From Methylobacterium hispanicum (GTDB lineage: Bacteria > Pseudomonadota > Alphaproteobacteria > Rhizobiales > Beijerinckiaceae), in the NCBI RefSeq assembly GCF_022179285.1, contig NZ_BPQO01000012.1, positions 104,085-168,084 of the forward strand: a stretch of 64,000 nt of DNA, written 5' to 3'. A program made the translations under genes and the position numbers. Of this stretch, positions 54,977 through 63,840 are shown in pieces. The notes under the pieces were generated by a model. The model was not told the DNA's origin and did no database searches. It worked only from the letters and a program-made list of their open reading frames with translations. The stretch's first letter is position 1. Each line of letters starts with the position of its first letter.

Positions 54977-56764
54977 CTACTCGGGCAGCGCGAACACCGT
55001 GAGCTGCCCGCCGGGGGCGGTCCACCGGGACAGCGCCGCGTAGCCGCCGACCGCGCCCGAGCCGTCGGCGGGGTCGGTCAGCCCCGCCGCGAGGCCGATC
55101 CCGGCCCAGCCGCCGACGCCCGACAGCACCGCCACGTATTGCCGGCCGCGGTGCATGTAGGTGGTGACGTTGCCGACGATCCCCGACGGCGTCTTGAAGC
55201 GGTAGAGGGCGCGCCCGTCGCGGGCATCGACCGCCTTCAGGTAGCCCTCCAGCGTGCCGTAGAAGACCACGCCGCCGGCGGTGGCGAGCGCCCCCGACCA
55301 GACCGAGAAGGGCTCCGGGATCGACCAGCGGATCCGACCCGCCGCGCCGTCCCAGGCGATGAAGGTGCCGGTGTGCTCGGCGCCCGCGGGCGGGTGCAGC
55401 GCCAGCGTCGCGCCGACATAGGGCTGGCCGGCCGTGTAGCGCACGCGGAACGGCTCGTAGTCCATGCACATGTGGTTCGTCGGCACGTAGAACAGCCGGG
55501 TCGCGGGCGAGTAGGCGGCCGGCTGCTGGTTCTTGGCGCCGAGCGCGCCGGGGCAGATGCCCGTCGTGGTCTCGTCCTCGCCGGCGGCCTCCGGCGCGTA
55601 GCGCGGCTCGACCACGGGACGTCCGTAGGCGGGGCTCGCCGGATCCTGCTCGATGCGGCTCGCCCAGTTGACGCTCGGATCGAACTTCTCCGCCACCAGC
55701 AACTCCCCCGTCGCCCGGTCGAGGCTGTAGCCGAATCCGTTGCGGTCGAAATGGGTGAGGAGCCGGCGCGGCCGGCCCGCGACGGTCTGGTCGGTGAGGA
55801 TCATCTCGTTGACGCCGTCGTAGTCCCACTGGTCGTGGGGCGTCATCTGGTAGACCCAGGCCGCCACGCCGGTGTCGGCGTCGCGGGCGAAGATCGACAT
55901 CGCCCACTTGTTGTCGCCGGGGCGCTGGGCAGGGTTCCAGGTCGAGGGGTTGCCGGTGCCGTAATAGACGAGGTTCAGCGCCGGATCGTAGGAGAACCAG
56001 CCCCAGGTGCAGCCGCCGCCGATGCGCCACTGGTCGCCCTCCCAGGAGCGCAGCGAGGAATCGCGCCCGACCGGCCGGCCGAGCTCCGTCGTCCGCTCGG
56101 GATCGACCAGGATGTCGGGGTCGGGGCCCATGGAGTAGGCCCGCCACAGCCGCCGCCCCGTGGCCTGGTCGTAGGCGGTGAGGTGGCAGCGCGCGCCGTA
56201 CTCGCCGCCCGCGATGCCGACGATCAGCTTGTCCTTCACCGGCAGCACGGTCGCGGTGTTGGTCTCGCCGCGGCCCGGGTCGCCGTTCTTCGCCGACCAG
56301 AGCGCGCGCCCCGTCTCAGGGTCGAGCGCGACCACGGTGGTGTCCGCCTGATGCAGGAAGAGCCGGCCGTTGGCGTAGGCGAGCCCGCGGTTGACCGTGT
56401 CGCAGCACATCACCGGGATCACGGTCGCGTCCTGCCGGGGCGCGTAGCGCCAGAGGATCCGGCCTTCCCGGTCGAGGTCGAGCGCGGTGACGGTGTTGGG
56501 AAAGGGCGTGTGCACGTACATCACGTGCCCGACCACGAGCGGCGCGCCCTCGTGCCCGCGCAGCACGCCGGTGGAGAAGGTCCAGGCGACGCGCAGGTCC
56601 TTCACGTTCGCCGCGTCGATCCGGTCGAGCGGCGCGTAGCGGGTGTTGGCGTAGTCGATCGTCTGGAGCACCGGGCCGGGCGGCGCGTCGGCGGCCCGCG
56701 TGGGCGCGACGAGGAGCAGAGCCTGCACCAGCAGGCCGACCGCGAGACGGATCGGGGCTCTCAT
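54977..56764 (-). CDS. xoxF: Lanthanide-type PQQ-dependent methanol/alcohol dehydrogenase (XoxF-like)
   Basis: A 595-residue periplasmic quinoprotein with an eight-bladed propeller fold. Signal peptide residues 1-25. The disulfide Cys120-Cys121 next to PQQ is in [10 protein letters not shown]. Metal and substrate residues are Glu188 (GGEYG), Asn272 (GNPSTW), catalytic Asp314, and Asp316 in WDYDG. Asp316 is the extra acidic ligand that marks lanthanide-dependent XoxF enzymes; calcium-type MxaF has Ala there. It oxidises methanol or another primary alcohol and passes electrons to a cytochrome. Partner genes xoxG and xoxJ are not adjacent, so this is a solitary paralogue. The start has no strong ribosome site. 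Confidence 0.93.
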   Translation of the reverse strand: MRAPIRLAVGLLVQALLLVAPTRAADAPPGPVLQTIDYANTRYAPLDRIDAANVKDLRVAWTFSTGVLRGHEGAPLVVGHVMYVHTPFPNTVTALDLDREGRILWRYAPRQDATVIPVMCCDTVNRGLAYANGRLFLHQADTTVVALDPETGRALWSAKNGDPGRGETNTATVLPVKDKLIVGIAGGEYGARCHLTAYDQATGRRLWRAYSMGPDPDILVDPERTTELGRPVGRDSSLRSWEGDQWRIGGGCTWGWFSYDPALNLVYYGTGNPSTWNPAQRPGDNKWAMSIFARDADTGVAAWVYQMTPHDQWDYDGVNEMILTDQTVAGRPRRLLTHFDRNGFGYSLDRATGELLVAEKFDPSVNWASRIEQDPASPAYGRPVVEPRYAPEAAGEDETTTGICPGALGAKNQQPAAYSPATRLFYVPTNHMCMDYEPFRVRYTAGQPYVGATLALHPPAGAEHTGTFIAWDGAAGRIRWSIPEPFSVWSGALATAGGVVFYGTLEGYLKAVDARDGRALYRFKTPSGIVGNVTTYMHRGRQYVAVLSGVGGWAGIGLAAGLTDPADGSGAVGGYAALSRWTAPGGQLTVFALPE

Positions 56765-56831
56765 GCTGTCACGCCTGTCCTTGCGCTCCGATGGCCTCCC
56801 CCGGTGCGGGGAAGGACGGGGCCCGTGCGCC

Positions 56832-57437
56832 TCACGGCACCAGCCAGCGGCCCGTCCACGGTTCGGCGCCCGCCCGGTCCCAGCGGGCGCGGCGGTGGCC
56901 GCGGCGGTCGAGGTAGAGGAAGTCGAGGGCAGCCACCCGCACCACCACGGCGGCGAAGTGCGGGCGGCCGAGGGCCGGGGCCTCGTCCGCGTCGGGAAGC
57001 GCGTAGGCGCCGCCCGCGGAGATCGCCGTGCCGGGCCCGGGCGCCGTGCCGTAGCAGACCCGGCTCATCGGCTGGGCACCGGCCCAGGCCGCGTCGGCGA
57101 GCGCGTCGTCCGTGTGGAGCGTGCCCAGTCCCTCGGCACGGATCTGCACCGTCGTGGCGCCGTCGTAGGCCATGAGCGCGCAGGCGCCGTTCCGGGCGAT
57201 CTCCGCCGCCTTGTCGGAGCGGCGGTCGCAGTGGAAGCGCAGCGTGCCCGCGCCGGGATCGACCGCGCGCAGGACCACGGTCCGCACGCGCGGTGCGCCC
57301 GCCGCCCCGAGGGTGGCGAGCGCGGGCAGGTGGAAGCCGCTGCGCCCCCGCTCCACGCCCTCGGCGAGGAGCCGCCACGCTTGCGCGAAGCAGCCGTCGA
57401 GGTCGTCGTGGAAGGCGGGCAGCGGCGCGCGGCTCAC
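56832..57437 (-). CDS. Pyridoxamine 5'-phosphate oxidase-like flavoprotein
   Basis: A 201-residue FMN-binding split-barrel protein of the PNPOx-like superfamily (HugZ/general stress protein-26 group). Key segments are [20 protein letters not shown] near residue 50, [19 protein letters not shown] near 71, and a C-terminal [13 protein letters not shown] that matches the PNPOx C-terminal domain. The GTG at 57437 is the start; it overlaps the stop of the next gene upstream in the operon by four bases. It is the last gene of the GT39-GT2-LAB_N operon, an unusual position. Its substrate is unknown. Confidence 0.8.
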   Translation of the reverse strand: MSRAPLPAFHDDLDGCFAQAWRLLAEGVERGRSGFHLPALATLGAAGAPRVRTVVLRAVDPGAGTLRFHCDRRSDKAAEIARNGACALMAYDGATTVQIRAEGLGTLHTDDALADAAWAGAQPMSRVCYGTAPGPGTAISAGGAYALPDADEAPALGRPHFAAVVVRVAALDFLYLDRRGHRRARWDRAGAEPWTGRWLVP

Positions 57438-57766
57438 GCGGCCCCCCGCCTGCGGCGGCGCTCGCGGAAGATCAGCGCGAGGTTGCGCAGGTAGATCACC
57501 GTCGAGAGGCCCTGCCCGATGATGATCACCGGCTCCCGTCTGACGAAGCCGTACACCAGCGTCATCAGCCCGCCGAGGATCGACAGGAACCAGAACGAGA
57601 GCGGCATCACGCTGCGCCCGGCCCGCTCGCTCGCGATCCATTGCAGGATGAAGCGCGAGCCGAAGACGAGCTGGGCGCCGATGCCGAAGACCAGCCAGAA
57701 GTCGAAGCGGGTGACGAAGACGTCGTAGAAATAGGCCGGCAGGTCCTCGGCGAGCTGGATCAGCAC
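57434..57766 (-). CDS. LAB_N-domain membrane protein (lipid-A-disaccharide synthase N-terminal type)
   Basis: A 110-residue membrane protein with three spans (about residues 17-37, 51-70 and 76-94) and the LAB_N signature FGIGAQLVFGSRFILQWIASE near residue 28. LAB_N proteins occur as separate short proteins beside lipid A and undecaprenyl-sugar modification genes. The GTG at 57766 has GGAGGTGG before it; the start overlaps the end of the GT2 gene by seven bases. It probably works with that transferase as a membrane partner. Confidence 0.87.
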   Translation of the reverse strand: MLIQLAEDLPAYFYDVFVTRFDFWLVFGIGAQLVFGSRFILQWIASERAGRSVMPLSFWFLSILGGLMTLVYGFVRREPVIIIGQGLSTVIYLRNLALIFRERRRRRGAA

Positions 57767-58494
57767 GGTTCCACCTCCGACACGTCGGGCGTCGGGCGCT
57801 TGCGCCGGATCAGCCACCAGACGCCGGCCAGATCCAGGATCCCGACCCAGAGCCGGTCGAACAGCCCGTAATTGGAGTGCCCCGAGAAGCGCGGACGGTC
57901 CACCACGTCGCGGTGGACCACCGCGTAGCCCTCGCGCGCGACGAGGGCCGGCATGAAGCGGTGCAGGGCGTCGAAATAGGGCAGCCGCAGGTAGACCGCG
58001 CGGCGGAACACCTTGAGGCCGCAGCCGGTATCGCGGGTCGAATCCTTCAGGATGCGTCCGCGCACCCCGTTGGCGATGCGCGACTGCAGCATCTTGAAGG
58101 CCCCGTCCTTGCGGCCCTGGCGCTGGCCCTGCGCGAGGCCGGCTCCGGGGCCGGCCTCCTCCAGCGCGGCGACGAGGGCCGGGATGAAGGCCGGATCGTT
58201 CTGGCCGTCGCCGTCGAGCGTCGCCACGATCCCGGCGCGCGCCGCCGCGACGCCGCTGCGGACCGCCGCCGACTGGCCGCCGCTCCGGGCATGGCGCAGC
58301 ACGCGCAGCCACGGCCGGCCCCGGCGGACGCTCTCGAGCACCGAGCCCGTGGCGTCGGTCGAGCCGTCATCGACGTAGATCACCTCGAAGGCCCCGAGCG
58401 GGGCGCAGGCGCGCTCGAGCTCGGCCACGAGGCTCTCGATGTTGCCGGCCTCGTTCTTCACCGGCACGACGACGCTCAGACGATACGCGCTCAC
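57760..58494 (-). CDS. Membrane-linked GT2 (ArnC/dolichol-phosphate mannosyltransferase-like)
   Basis: A 244-residue polyprenyl-phosphate glycosyltransferase. It has the N-terminal SVVVPVKNEAGNIESLV, the DXD region FEVIYVDDGSTDATG, and IVATLDGDGQNDPAFIP near residue 89. The DSTRDTGCGLKVFRRAVY motif near 151 is characteristic of this group. It lacks the two C-terminal spans of DPM/ArnC; one hydrophobic helix (VGILDLAGVWWLI) lies near 217. It makes a polyprenyl-linked sugar donor for the GT39 enzyme encoded just upstream. The GTG start at 58494 overlaps that gene by four bases. Confidence 0.87.
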   Translation of the reverse strand: MSAYRLSVVVPVKNEAGNIESLVAELERACAPLGAFEVIYVDDGSTDATGSVLESVRRGRPWLRVLRHARSGGQSAAVRSGVAAARAGIVATLDGDGQNDPAFIPALVAALEEAGPGAGLAQGQRQGRKDGAFKMLQSRIANGVRGRILKDSTRDTGCGLKVFRRAVYLRLPYFDALHRFMPALVAREGYAVVHRDVVDRPRFSGHSNYGLFDRLWVGILDLAGVWWLIRRKRPTPDVSEVEPC

Positions 58495-60200
58495 GGGACC
58501 ACCGCGTAGGCCGCGAGGCCGACGCGGCGGCCCCCGTTGATGTTGAAGCCCGACACCGCGCCGACCTGCCGGGCGCCGGTCCTTCCGGCCTCGGCGGCCG
58601 CGAACTCGGCCGCCTGCCGCGCCTCGACGAAGACGAGGCGGCAGCCGCCCGCATGCAGGAAGTCGGAGGCCTCCCGCCCGGTCGGCGGCGTGGCGAGGTC
58701 GGTGCCGACGAGGAAGACGAGGCTCGGCTCGCGATAGCCGAGGCTCGCCACGCGCGGGCTCGCGCAGGGCAGCGCGTCCCGGATGGCGGCCAGCCGCGGC
58801 GAGACCTTCAGGGCCGGGATCTCGCGCTGGCCGAGGCCGAACAGCGCGGGCGAGACCAGAAGGCTCGCCAGCACGCCGAGGACGAGTGCCCGCTCGGAGC
58901 GGTGCGCCCGGAAGGCGAACCAGGCGGCGAGCGCGAGGCCGACCGCACCCGCGAGCAGGGGCAGCGCCGCCCAGGGGACCTGCCGGTCGAGCTGCCAGCC
59001 CGCGAGCGGCAATCCGACCGCGAGGCCCACCGGGATCGCCACCGCCAGGAAGCCGACGGCCGACGCGCCGGGCCTGCGCGGATCGAGGGCGCCGCGCCGG
59101 AGCGCCAGGACCGTGAGGATCGCCACCATCGGCATCAGGGGAAGCACGTAGTGCGGCAGCTTGGTGGGCACGCACTCGAAGATGGCCCATGCGGGCAGGA
59201 TCGCCGCGACGAGGAGCGCCACGGCGTCCTCGCCCCGCGTGCGCCACGCGAACGGGATCGCCAGGGCCGCGAAGGCTGCGCCGGGCCAGAAGGTGCCGAA
59301 GAAGGCGAGCGCGTAGGTGCCGGGCGGTCCCCAGTGCTTCTCCTTGGCGCCGCCGACCTTGGCCAACATGTCCTGGCCGACCGCCTCCGTGAAGAAGGCA
59401 CCGCCGCTCTTCCAGGCGATGGCCAGGAACCAGGGCGCGACCGCGAGCGCCACCAGGGCGAGGCCGAGCCCGGGACGCAGGCGCCTGAGCCAGTAGGCGT
59501 CGCGCTCGAGCCCCGAGAGGATCAGCGCCGGCAGGCCGACGAAGAGCGGCACCATCGGCCCCTTCACCAGGATGCCGAGCGCCAGCCCGCCCCAGAAGGC
59601 GAGGAGCGCGGAGCGCGGCAGCGGTACGACGCTGCCGCGCGAGAGCCAGGCGCGGGCGAGCGCACCGAAGCTCGCGACCGTACAGGCGGTCAGAAGCGCG
59701 TCGGTCTTGGCGAGGCGGGCCTCGGCCGAGAGCATCAGGCAGGCCCCGAACAGGGCGGCGGCGAGGAGCGCGTCCGGCCGGGCGAGGAAGGCGAGCGCCG
59801 CCCAGTAGGCGAGGAGCACGGCCGCGCAGGCGCCGACGAGCGAGGGGATGCGGTAGAGGGCGATCTCGGTGCGGGCGCCCGGCACGCCGAGCGCCTCGCC
59901 CGCCGCCACGCTCGCGGCCTGCAACCAGTAGATGCCGACCGGCTTCTTGTGGCGCGCCTCCGCCTGGAAGCGGATATCGACGAGGTCGCCCGTCTCCAGC
60001 ATCTGCTTGGAGGCCTGGGCGAAGCGCGGCTCGTCCCGGTCCATCGGCTGCAGGCCGATCTGCCCGGGCAGGAACAGGACCAGCGCGAGGACGAGCAGGG
60101 CGAGGCACGCCCGCGCATGGGTCGCCGCGGCGAGCCCCGGCAGCCGGTCGATCAGGTCGGGTTCCGCGGCCCCCGCGCGGCCTGCGGACAGGCTGGTCAT
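58491..60200 (-). CDS. GT39/ArnT-type polyprenyl-phosphate-sugar transferase
   Basis: A 569-residue multi-span membrane enzyme. After a hydrophobic first span (residues 30-50), the catalytic Asp-Glu motif PMDRDEPRFAQASKQMLE occurs in the first periplasmic loop near residue 53. GDLVDIRFQAEARHKKPVG follows, with further conserved loop residues. About ten to twelve spans are evident. Enzymes of this kind add a sugar (for example aminoarabinose to lipid A, or mannose to proteins) from an undecaprenyl-phosphate donor. It is the first gene of the operon that continues with the GT2, LAB_N and PPOX genes. The precise acceptor is unknown. Confidence 0.88.
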   Translation of the reverse strand: MTSLSAGRAGAAEPDLIDRLPGLAAATHARACLALLVLALVLFLPGQIGLQPMDRDEPRFAQASKQMLETGDLVDIRFQAEARHKKPVGIYWLQAASVAAGEALGVPGARTEIALYRIPSLVGACAAVLLAYWAALAFLARPDALLAAALFGACLMLSAEARLAKTDALLTACTVASFGALARAWLSRGSVVPLPRSALLAFWGGLALGILVKGPMVPLFVGLPALILSGLERDAYWLRRLRPGLGLALVALAVAPWFLAIAWKSGGAFFTEAVGQDMLAKVGGAKEKHWGPPGTYALAFFGTFWPGAAFAALAIPFAWRTRGEDAVALLVAAILPAWAIFECVPTKLPHYVLPLMPMVAILTVLALRRGALDPRRPGASAVGFLAVAIPVGLAVGLPLAGWQLDRQVPWAALPLLAGAVGLALAAWFAFRAHRSERALVLGVLASLLVSPALFGLGQREIPALKVSPRLAAIRDALPCASPRVASLGYREPSLVFLVGTDLATPPTGREASDFLHAGGCRLVFVEARQAAEFAAAEAGRTGARQVGAVSGFNINGGRRVGLAAYAVVP

Positions 60201-60434
60201 GCGTGGTCCGTCATCGTGCGCTGTCTCATCCGGGGCGGCCGTCTGCGGCCCCGGACCGTCGCCGTGTCGCGGCCGGCCGTGTCGATGATCGGCCCCGGAA
60301 TGTCAAATGCGGCCCCGCTCGTCCCCGGCGAGCCCCGGCCATTCTGCCGCACGGCACCGTTCACATCCTCGGCTCATTGACTCGATGACATGCGGCCTCA
60401 GGCGTGTCGGAGCGTCATCGAAAGGGGCGCGAAC

Positions 60435-60533
60435 GTGTCACTGGCTCTCGTCATCATGCTCGCCGGCGCCGTCGGCGCCATCGTCCTCACCCTCGCGGCG
60501 CTGCCGGCCGCCGACCGCTTCCTGCGCTGGTGA
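60435..60533 (+). CDS. 32-residue single-span membrane microprotein, copy 1
   Basis: A GTG start with AAGGGG seven bases upstream. It encodes 32 residues: a hydrophobic span (residues 4-23) followed by LPAADRFLRW. Without gaps it aligns with the 30-residue product at 60608-60700: 11 of 27 positions are identical, including the V-x-M-x-A-G-x2-G-A core and the C-terminal P-x2-D-x-F-x2-W. The shared tail pattern argues for real coding and duplication. No homologous family is known to me. Confidence 0.68.
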   Translation: MSLALVIMLAGAVGAIVLTLAALPAADRFLRW

Positions 60534-60607
60534 GCGCGCGATCGAATTTGAACCGGCCGGGTGCCTTCCGAGTTGATCGTGCGCAATGCAATCGGGAGGC
60601 TCGCGCG

Positions 60608-60700
60608 ATGGAAGTGGTCGTCATGGTGGCCGGCGTGCTGGGGGCCGCGGGCACGATGCTCTGCATGATGCCGGGCCTCGATTCCTTCTTCGAGTGGTAA
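60608..60700 (+). CDS. 30-residue single-span membrane microprotein, copy 2
   Basis: ATG 60608 with a strong GGGAGG ribosome site eight bases upstream, and a TAA stop. The product has one span (about residues 3-21) and ends MPGLDSFFEW. It is homologous to the microprotein just upstream (V-x-M-x-A-G-x2-G-A...P-x2-D-x-F-x2-W). The gap between the two genes is 74 bases. The conserved acidic and aromatic tail suggests a binding role outside or inside the membrane. Confidence 0.72.
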   Translation: MEVVVMVAGVLGAAGTMLCMMPGLDSFFEW

Positions 60701-60784
60701 GCTCCCGCACGGGACGCCGCGCGAATCGCCCCGGCGGACGCATCCTCCGGGTCCCGTCGGCGTTGACCTGCAGCGTCGTTCGCG

Positions 60785-60988
60785 ATGGAGGTGGCCGTGC
60801 TGATCTTCGCCCTTCTGTTTGCCGGCCTCGGCATTCTCGGCGCGCTCGTCGGCCTCGGCGAGCTGGGCCACCCGGTCGGCGCCCACGGCGTGCAGGCCTA
60901 CGGCTGGGGCCTGACCGTCAACGCCATCGCGCTGGCGGTGTACTTCCTGTTCATGTGGACCCAGCGCTACCACGGCCGCCGGACCTGA
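60785..60988 (+). CDS. Small two-span membrane protein
   Basis: A 67-residue membrane protein. Spans lie at about 3-25 and 42-60, connected by the loop LGHPVGAHGVQAYG; the C-terminus is basic (QRYHGRRT). The ATG at 60785 begins MEVAV, like the MEVVV of the microprotein before it. A GTG at 60797 preceded by GGAGGTG is an alternative start. It is the third gene of the tiny-membrane-protein cluster and convergent with the TonB receptor gene. No family is recognised. Confidence 0.65.
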   Translation: MEVAVLIFALLFAGLGILGALVGLGELGHPVGAHGVQAYGWGLTVNAIALAVYFLFMWTQRYHGRRT

Positions 60989-61009
60989 GACCCCGTCCGG
61001 CGCCGCGGC

Positions 61010-63352
61010 TCAGAAGCTGAGCCGCAGCCCGCCCACCACGTTGCGCGGCGCGCCCGCGAAGATCGAGCCGGTGGTCGTCGCGAGCGCGGCCGGACCGTTC
61101 TGGAGGCCCGTCGCCGCGCTGATCGTGTTCGCGAGCGGCTGGGCGGAGGCGACGTAGCGCGCGTCGAAGAGGTTGCGGACCTCGAGGTAGAGGTTGATCC
61201 GCCGGGCGTAGCCGCCGCTGAGATCGGCGGCGTAGTGCAGGTTCGCGTTGACGATGGCGTAGCCCGGCGCCCGCAGCAGGTTGGCGTTGTCGAGGTAGAA
61301 ATCGTCCTGCACGACGGTCTCGACGAAGGCGCCGAGACCCGCGAGCGGCCCGGCGGGCACGTCGTAGCCGACCCGGGCCAGGAGCTGGTTGGCCGGCACG
61401 CCCGGGATGCGGTTCCCGGCCCGGTCGAACCGCCGGGTCAGGCCGCCGGCGCTGAGTTGCTCGACGTAGTCGGTGTAGTACTGGTCGTTGAAGCCGTAGG
61501 CGAGGGTCGCCGTCCAGCCCGGCGTGAAGGCCCAGTCCATCCCGAGTTCCACGCCGCGATGCTCGGAGGCGGGCGCGTTGAAGGTGTAGCTGAGGAGCCC
61601 CGCGCCCGGCGATTGCGAGACCAGCTCGTTGCGGAAGAACTCGTAGAAGCCGGTCAGGCTGAGCCGCAGGGTCTCGGTCGGGGTCCAGTCGAGGCCGAGG
61701 TCGAGGCCGAGATTCTCCTGGGTGCGCAACTGCGTGTTGTTGCCGGGCAGGCCAGCCGGGGTGACGAAGAGGTTGCTGGCGGCGGGCGTGGTGTAGCCCG
61801 TGGCCACCCGACCCCGGAACGCCCATTCCGCATCCGGCCGGTAGGCGAGCGCGAGTTCGGGCGCGACGTTGAGGAAGCTTCGGTCCGCGTCCGCGACCGT
61901 GCGGGTCGCGCCGGTCGCCGCGTAGCTGTAGGCGAGGTTGCGGCCGGCGATCCAGGTGTTCTCCGCCGAGATGCCGAGCACGCCGGTCCACCGCTCCGTG
62001 AGCGCGAGCTCGACCCGGGCCCGTCCGCCGAGGTTCGACTGCACGGCCTCCTGGTCGCCGATGAGCGCGCCGAGGCGCGGGCCGCCGTAGGGCGCTCGGT
62101 TGTAGGTCGCGATGTGATTGTCGATCGTGCTGACGTTGAGCGCCGCGTAGCCGATGGCGGGCAGGCCGAACAGCTCGCCCCGCCGGGTGATGTCGCTGAG
62201 CAGGTTCCAGGACGGGTACGAGCCGCGCGAGGCGGTCACGTAGAAGGGTTGGTCGAAGTTGCGCTCATCGAAGCCAAGCTGGGTGCGCCAGGTCGTGTCG
62301 GCGTCGAGATCGTGCTCCCAGCGCGCCGCCACGATCGTGCGCCGGTCGTTGCGCCCGAAGGCGCCCTCCGCCGCCGTCACCGGCACGGTCGGCCCGAAGG
62401 CGCCGTTCGCGAAGAGGTTGAAGGTGGTACAGCCGGGCGCCGCGGAGGCCGCGGTCGCGCAGCCGCGCTGGTAGGGGTTGATCCGGAACTGCTCGAGCGA
62501 CGAGCGCGCCGCGAGGTCGGCCTGCAGCGTGTTGTTGATCACCTTGAGGGTGAAGCGGTTGTCCGGCGTCGGCGTGTAGCTCGCCAGGAGGTTGACCGTC
62601 TGGGTGTCGTAGCTCGCGTGCTCCTGGTAGCCGTTGGCCCGCACGTCGCTGGCGAACAGGCTGATCTCGACCGGGCCGCTCGCGCCGCCGACCGTGAAAT
62701 AGTTCGACAGGTACCCGAACGAGCCCGCATCCGTGCCGACCTCGTAGCCGCCGATCTCGCGGCCGGTGCGGGTGCGGAACGCGATGGCGCCGCCCGTGGC
62801 GTAGTTGCCGAACAGCGCCGATTGCGGTCCCCTGAACACGTCGATGCGGCTATAGGCGCGCGGATCCGTCAGGTCGAACCGGGCGGCACCGTCGGGCTGG
62901 GTCAGGACGAAGCCGTCCTCCAGCACGACCGTGTTCTTCACGACGCCGGTCGAGCGGGCGTTGTTGCCGCGGATCGACACGATCACGTCGCGCCCACCAT
63001 TGCCCTGCCGCACGGTGACGCCGGGGCTGTTGACGAGAACGGAGCCGATGCTGGTGGCGGGGCGGTTCGCGATCGTGTTGCGGCGGTCGATCGCGGTCAC
63101 GACCTGCCCGACCGGGTTCTCGATCACGGCGGGCGCCGAGCCCTGCGGGGAGGCCACGCCGAAGCGGGCCGAGACCGCTGCCGCCGGTCCGGCCTCGCCG
63201 ACGACGGAGAGTTCTTCGAGAGTCACGCTGTCGCCCTCGGCACGGGCCTCGCTGCCGAGACCGGGACCGAGCGCGAGCGGGGCGGCCGCGAGCAGCCAGG
63301 CAGCGCGTGGAAACGCCGCCGCACGCGAGCAGCGGAGATGGAAGACAGACAT
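61010..63352 (-). CDS. TonB-dependent outer-membrane receptor
   Basis: A 780-residue outer-membrane transporter. Signal peptide residues 1 to about 37. A TonB box-like stretch (DSVTLEELSVVG) follows. The plug domain at about 75-185 has NRPATSIGSVLVNSPGVTVR, VSIRGNNARSTGVVKNTVVL and RIDVFRGPQSALFGN. The rest is a 22-strand beta barrel ending in Phe (NVVGGLRLSF), the sign of outer-membrane insertion. Family members import siderophores, cobalamin, or in methylotrophs lanthanide chelates; the ligand cannot be read here. The start is ATG 63352. A DUF2946 gene lies just upstream on the same strand. Confidence 0.92.
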   Translation of the reverse strand: MSVFHLRCSRAAAFPRAAWLLAAAPLALGPGLGSEARAEGDSVTLEELSVVGEAGPAAAVSARFGVASPQGSAPAVIENPVGQVVTAIDRRNTIANRPATSIGSVLVNSPGVTVRQGNGGRDVIVSIRGNNARSTGVVKNTVVLEDGFVLTQPDGAARFDLTDPRAYSRIDVFRGPQSALFGNYATGGAIAFRTRTGREIGGYEVGTDAGSFGYLSNYFTVGGASGPVEISLFASDVRANGYQEHASYDTQTVNLLASYTPTPDNRFTLKVINNTLQADLAARSSLEQFRINPYQRGCATAASAAPGCTTFNLFANGAFGPTVPVTAAEGAFGRNDRRTIVAARWEHDLDADTTWRTQLGFDERNFDQPFYVTASRGSYPSWNLLSDITRRGELFGLPAIGYAALNVSTIDNHIATYNRAPYGGPRLGALIGDQEAVQSNLGGRARVELALTERWTGVLGISAENTWIAGRNLAYSYAATGATRTVADADRSFLNVAPELALAYRPDAEWAFRGRVATGYTTPAASNLFVTPAGLPGNNTQLRTQENLGLDLGLDWTPTETLRLSLTGFYEFFRNELVSQSPGAGLLSYTFNAPASEHRGVELGMDWAFTPGWTATLAYGFNDQYYTDYVEQLSAGGLTRRFDRAGNRIPGVPANQLLARVGYDVPAGPLAGLGAFVETVVQDDFYLDNANLLRAPGYAIVNANLHYAADLSGGYARRINLYLEVRNLFDARYVASAQPLANTISAATGLQNGPAALATTTGSIFAGAPRNVVGGLRLSF

Positions 63353-63410
63353 CGTGAGGGCTCGTCCGAACGAGGGGCAGGGCCGCGCGGGGGGCGCGGC
63401 GGGCTCTGGT

Positions 63411-63779
63411 TCAGGACGCGGCGGGCGGTCCCCGCGGATCGGGGCGGATGTCGGGCGGCGCTCGGGGCGGAGGCGGGCTCTCCGGCGGCCGCGTGGCGAC
63501 GACCGCGACGTAGCGCGGCCGGATCGGCGTCGCGGCGGCGGAGGCCGGGAGCGCGAGGTGGGGGGCCTGGGCCGGAAGGCAGCAGGCATGCGCGCGGCAA
63601 TGCGCCCTGTCGGCCGGTGCGGACCCGTCCGGGTGCTCGGCGCAGAGCACGGAGAGGCCGTCGAGTCCGGCGGGCGTCGGCGCGAGGGCACCCAGGAAGG
63701 CCTGGAGCAGCAGCGCGTAGAGCGCGGCCACGGCGATGACCGCGCGGCGTGTCGCCGAACCGGTCGAGCGCCTGCACAT
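63411..63779 (-). CDS. DUF2946-type small membrane protein
   Basis: A 122-residue protein. One N-terminal span (residues 13-33) is followed by a Cys/His-bearing segment LCAEHPDGSAPADRAHCRA then HACCLP, typical of DUF2946. The Pro/Arg-rich C-terminus is disordered. Such proteins are often encoded beside TonB receptors and copper genes; the Cys/His pattern suggests metal contact (inference). It ends 58 bases before the receptor start, so both are probably cotranscribed. Confidence 0.78.
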   Translation of the reverse strand: MCRRSTGSATRRAVIAVAALYALLLQAFLGALAPTPAGLDGLSVLCAEHPDGSAPADRAHCRAHACCLPAQAPHLALPASAAATPIRPRYVAVVATRPPESPPPPRAPPDIRPDPRGPPAAS

Positions 63780-63840
63780 GCGCGCCTATAGGCACGACGC
63801 GAAAACGGCCGTCAACCGTGGCCGTGCGCGATCCCCGATG

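Noticed and set aside
60201..60434. A promoter or small RNA before the microprotein cluster.
   Set aside because: No clear boxes or stable structure with a terminator could be identified by eye.
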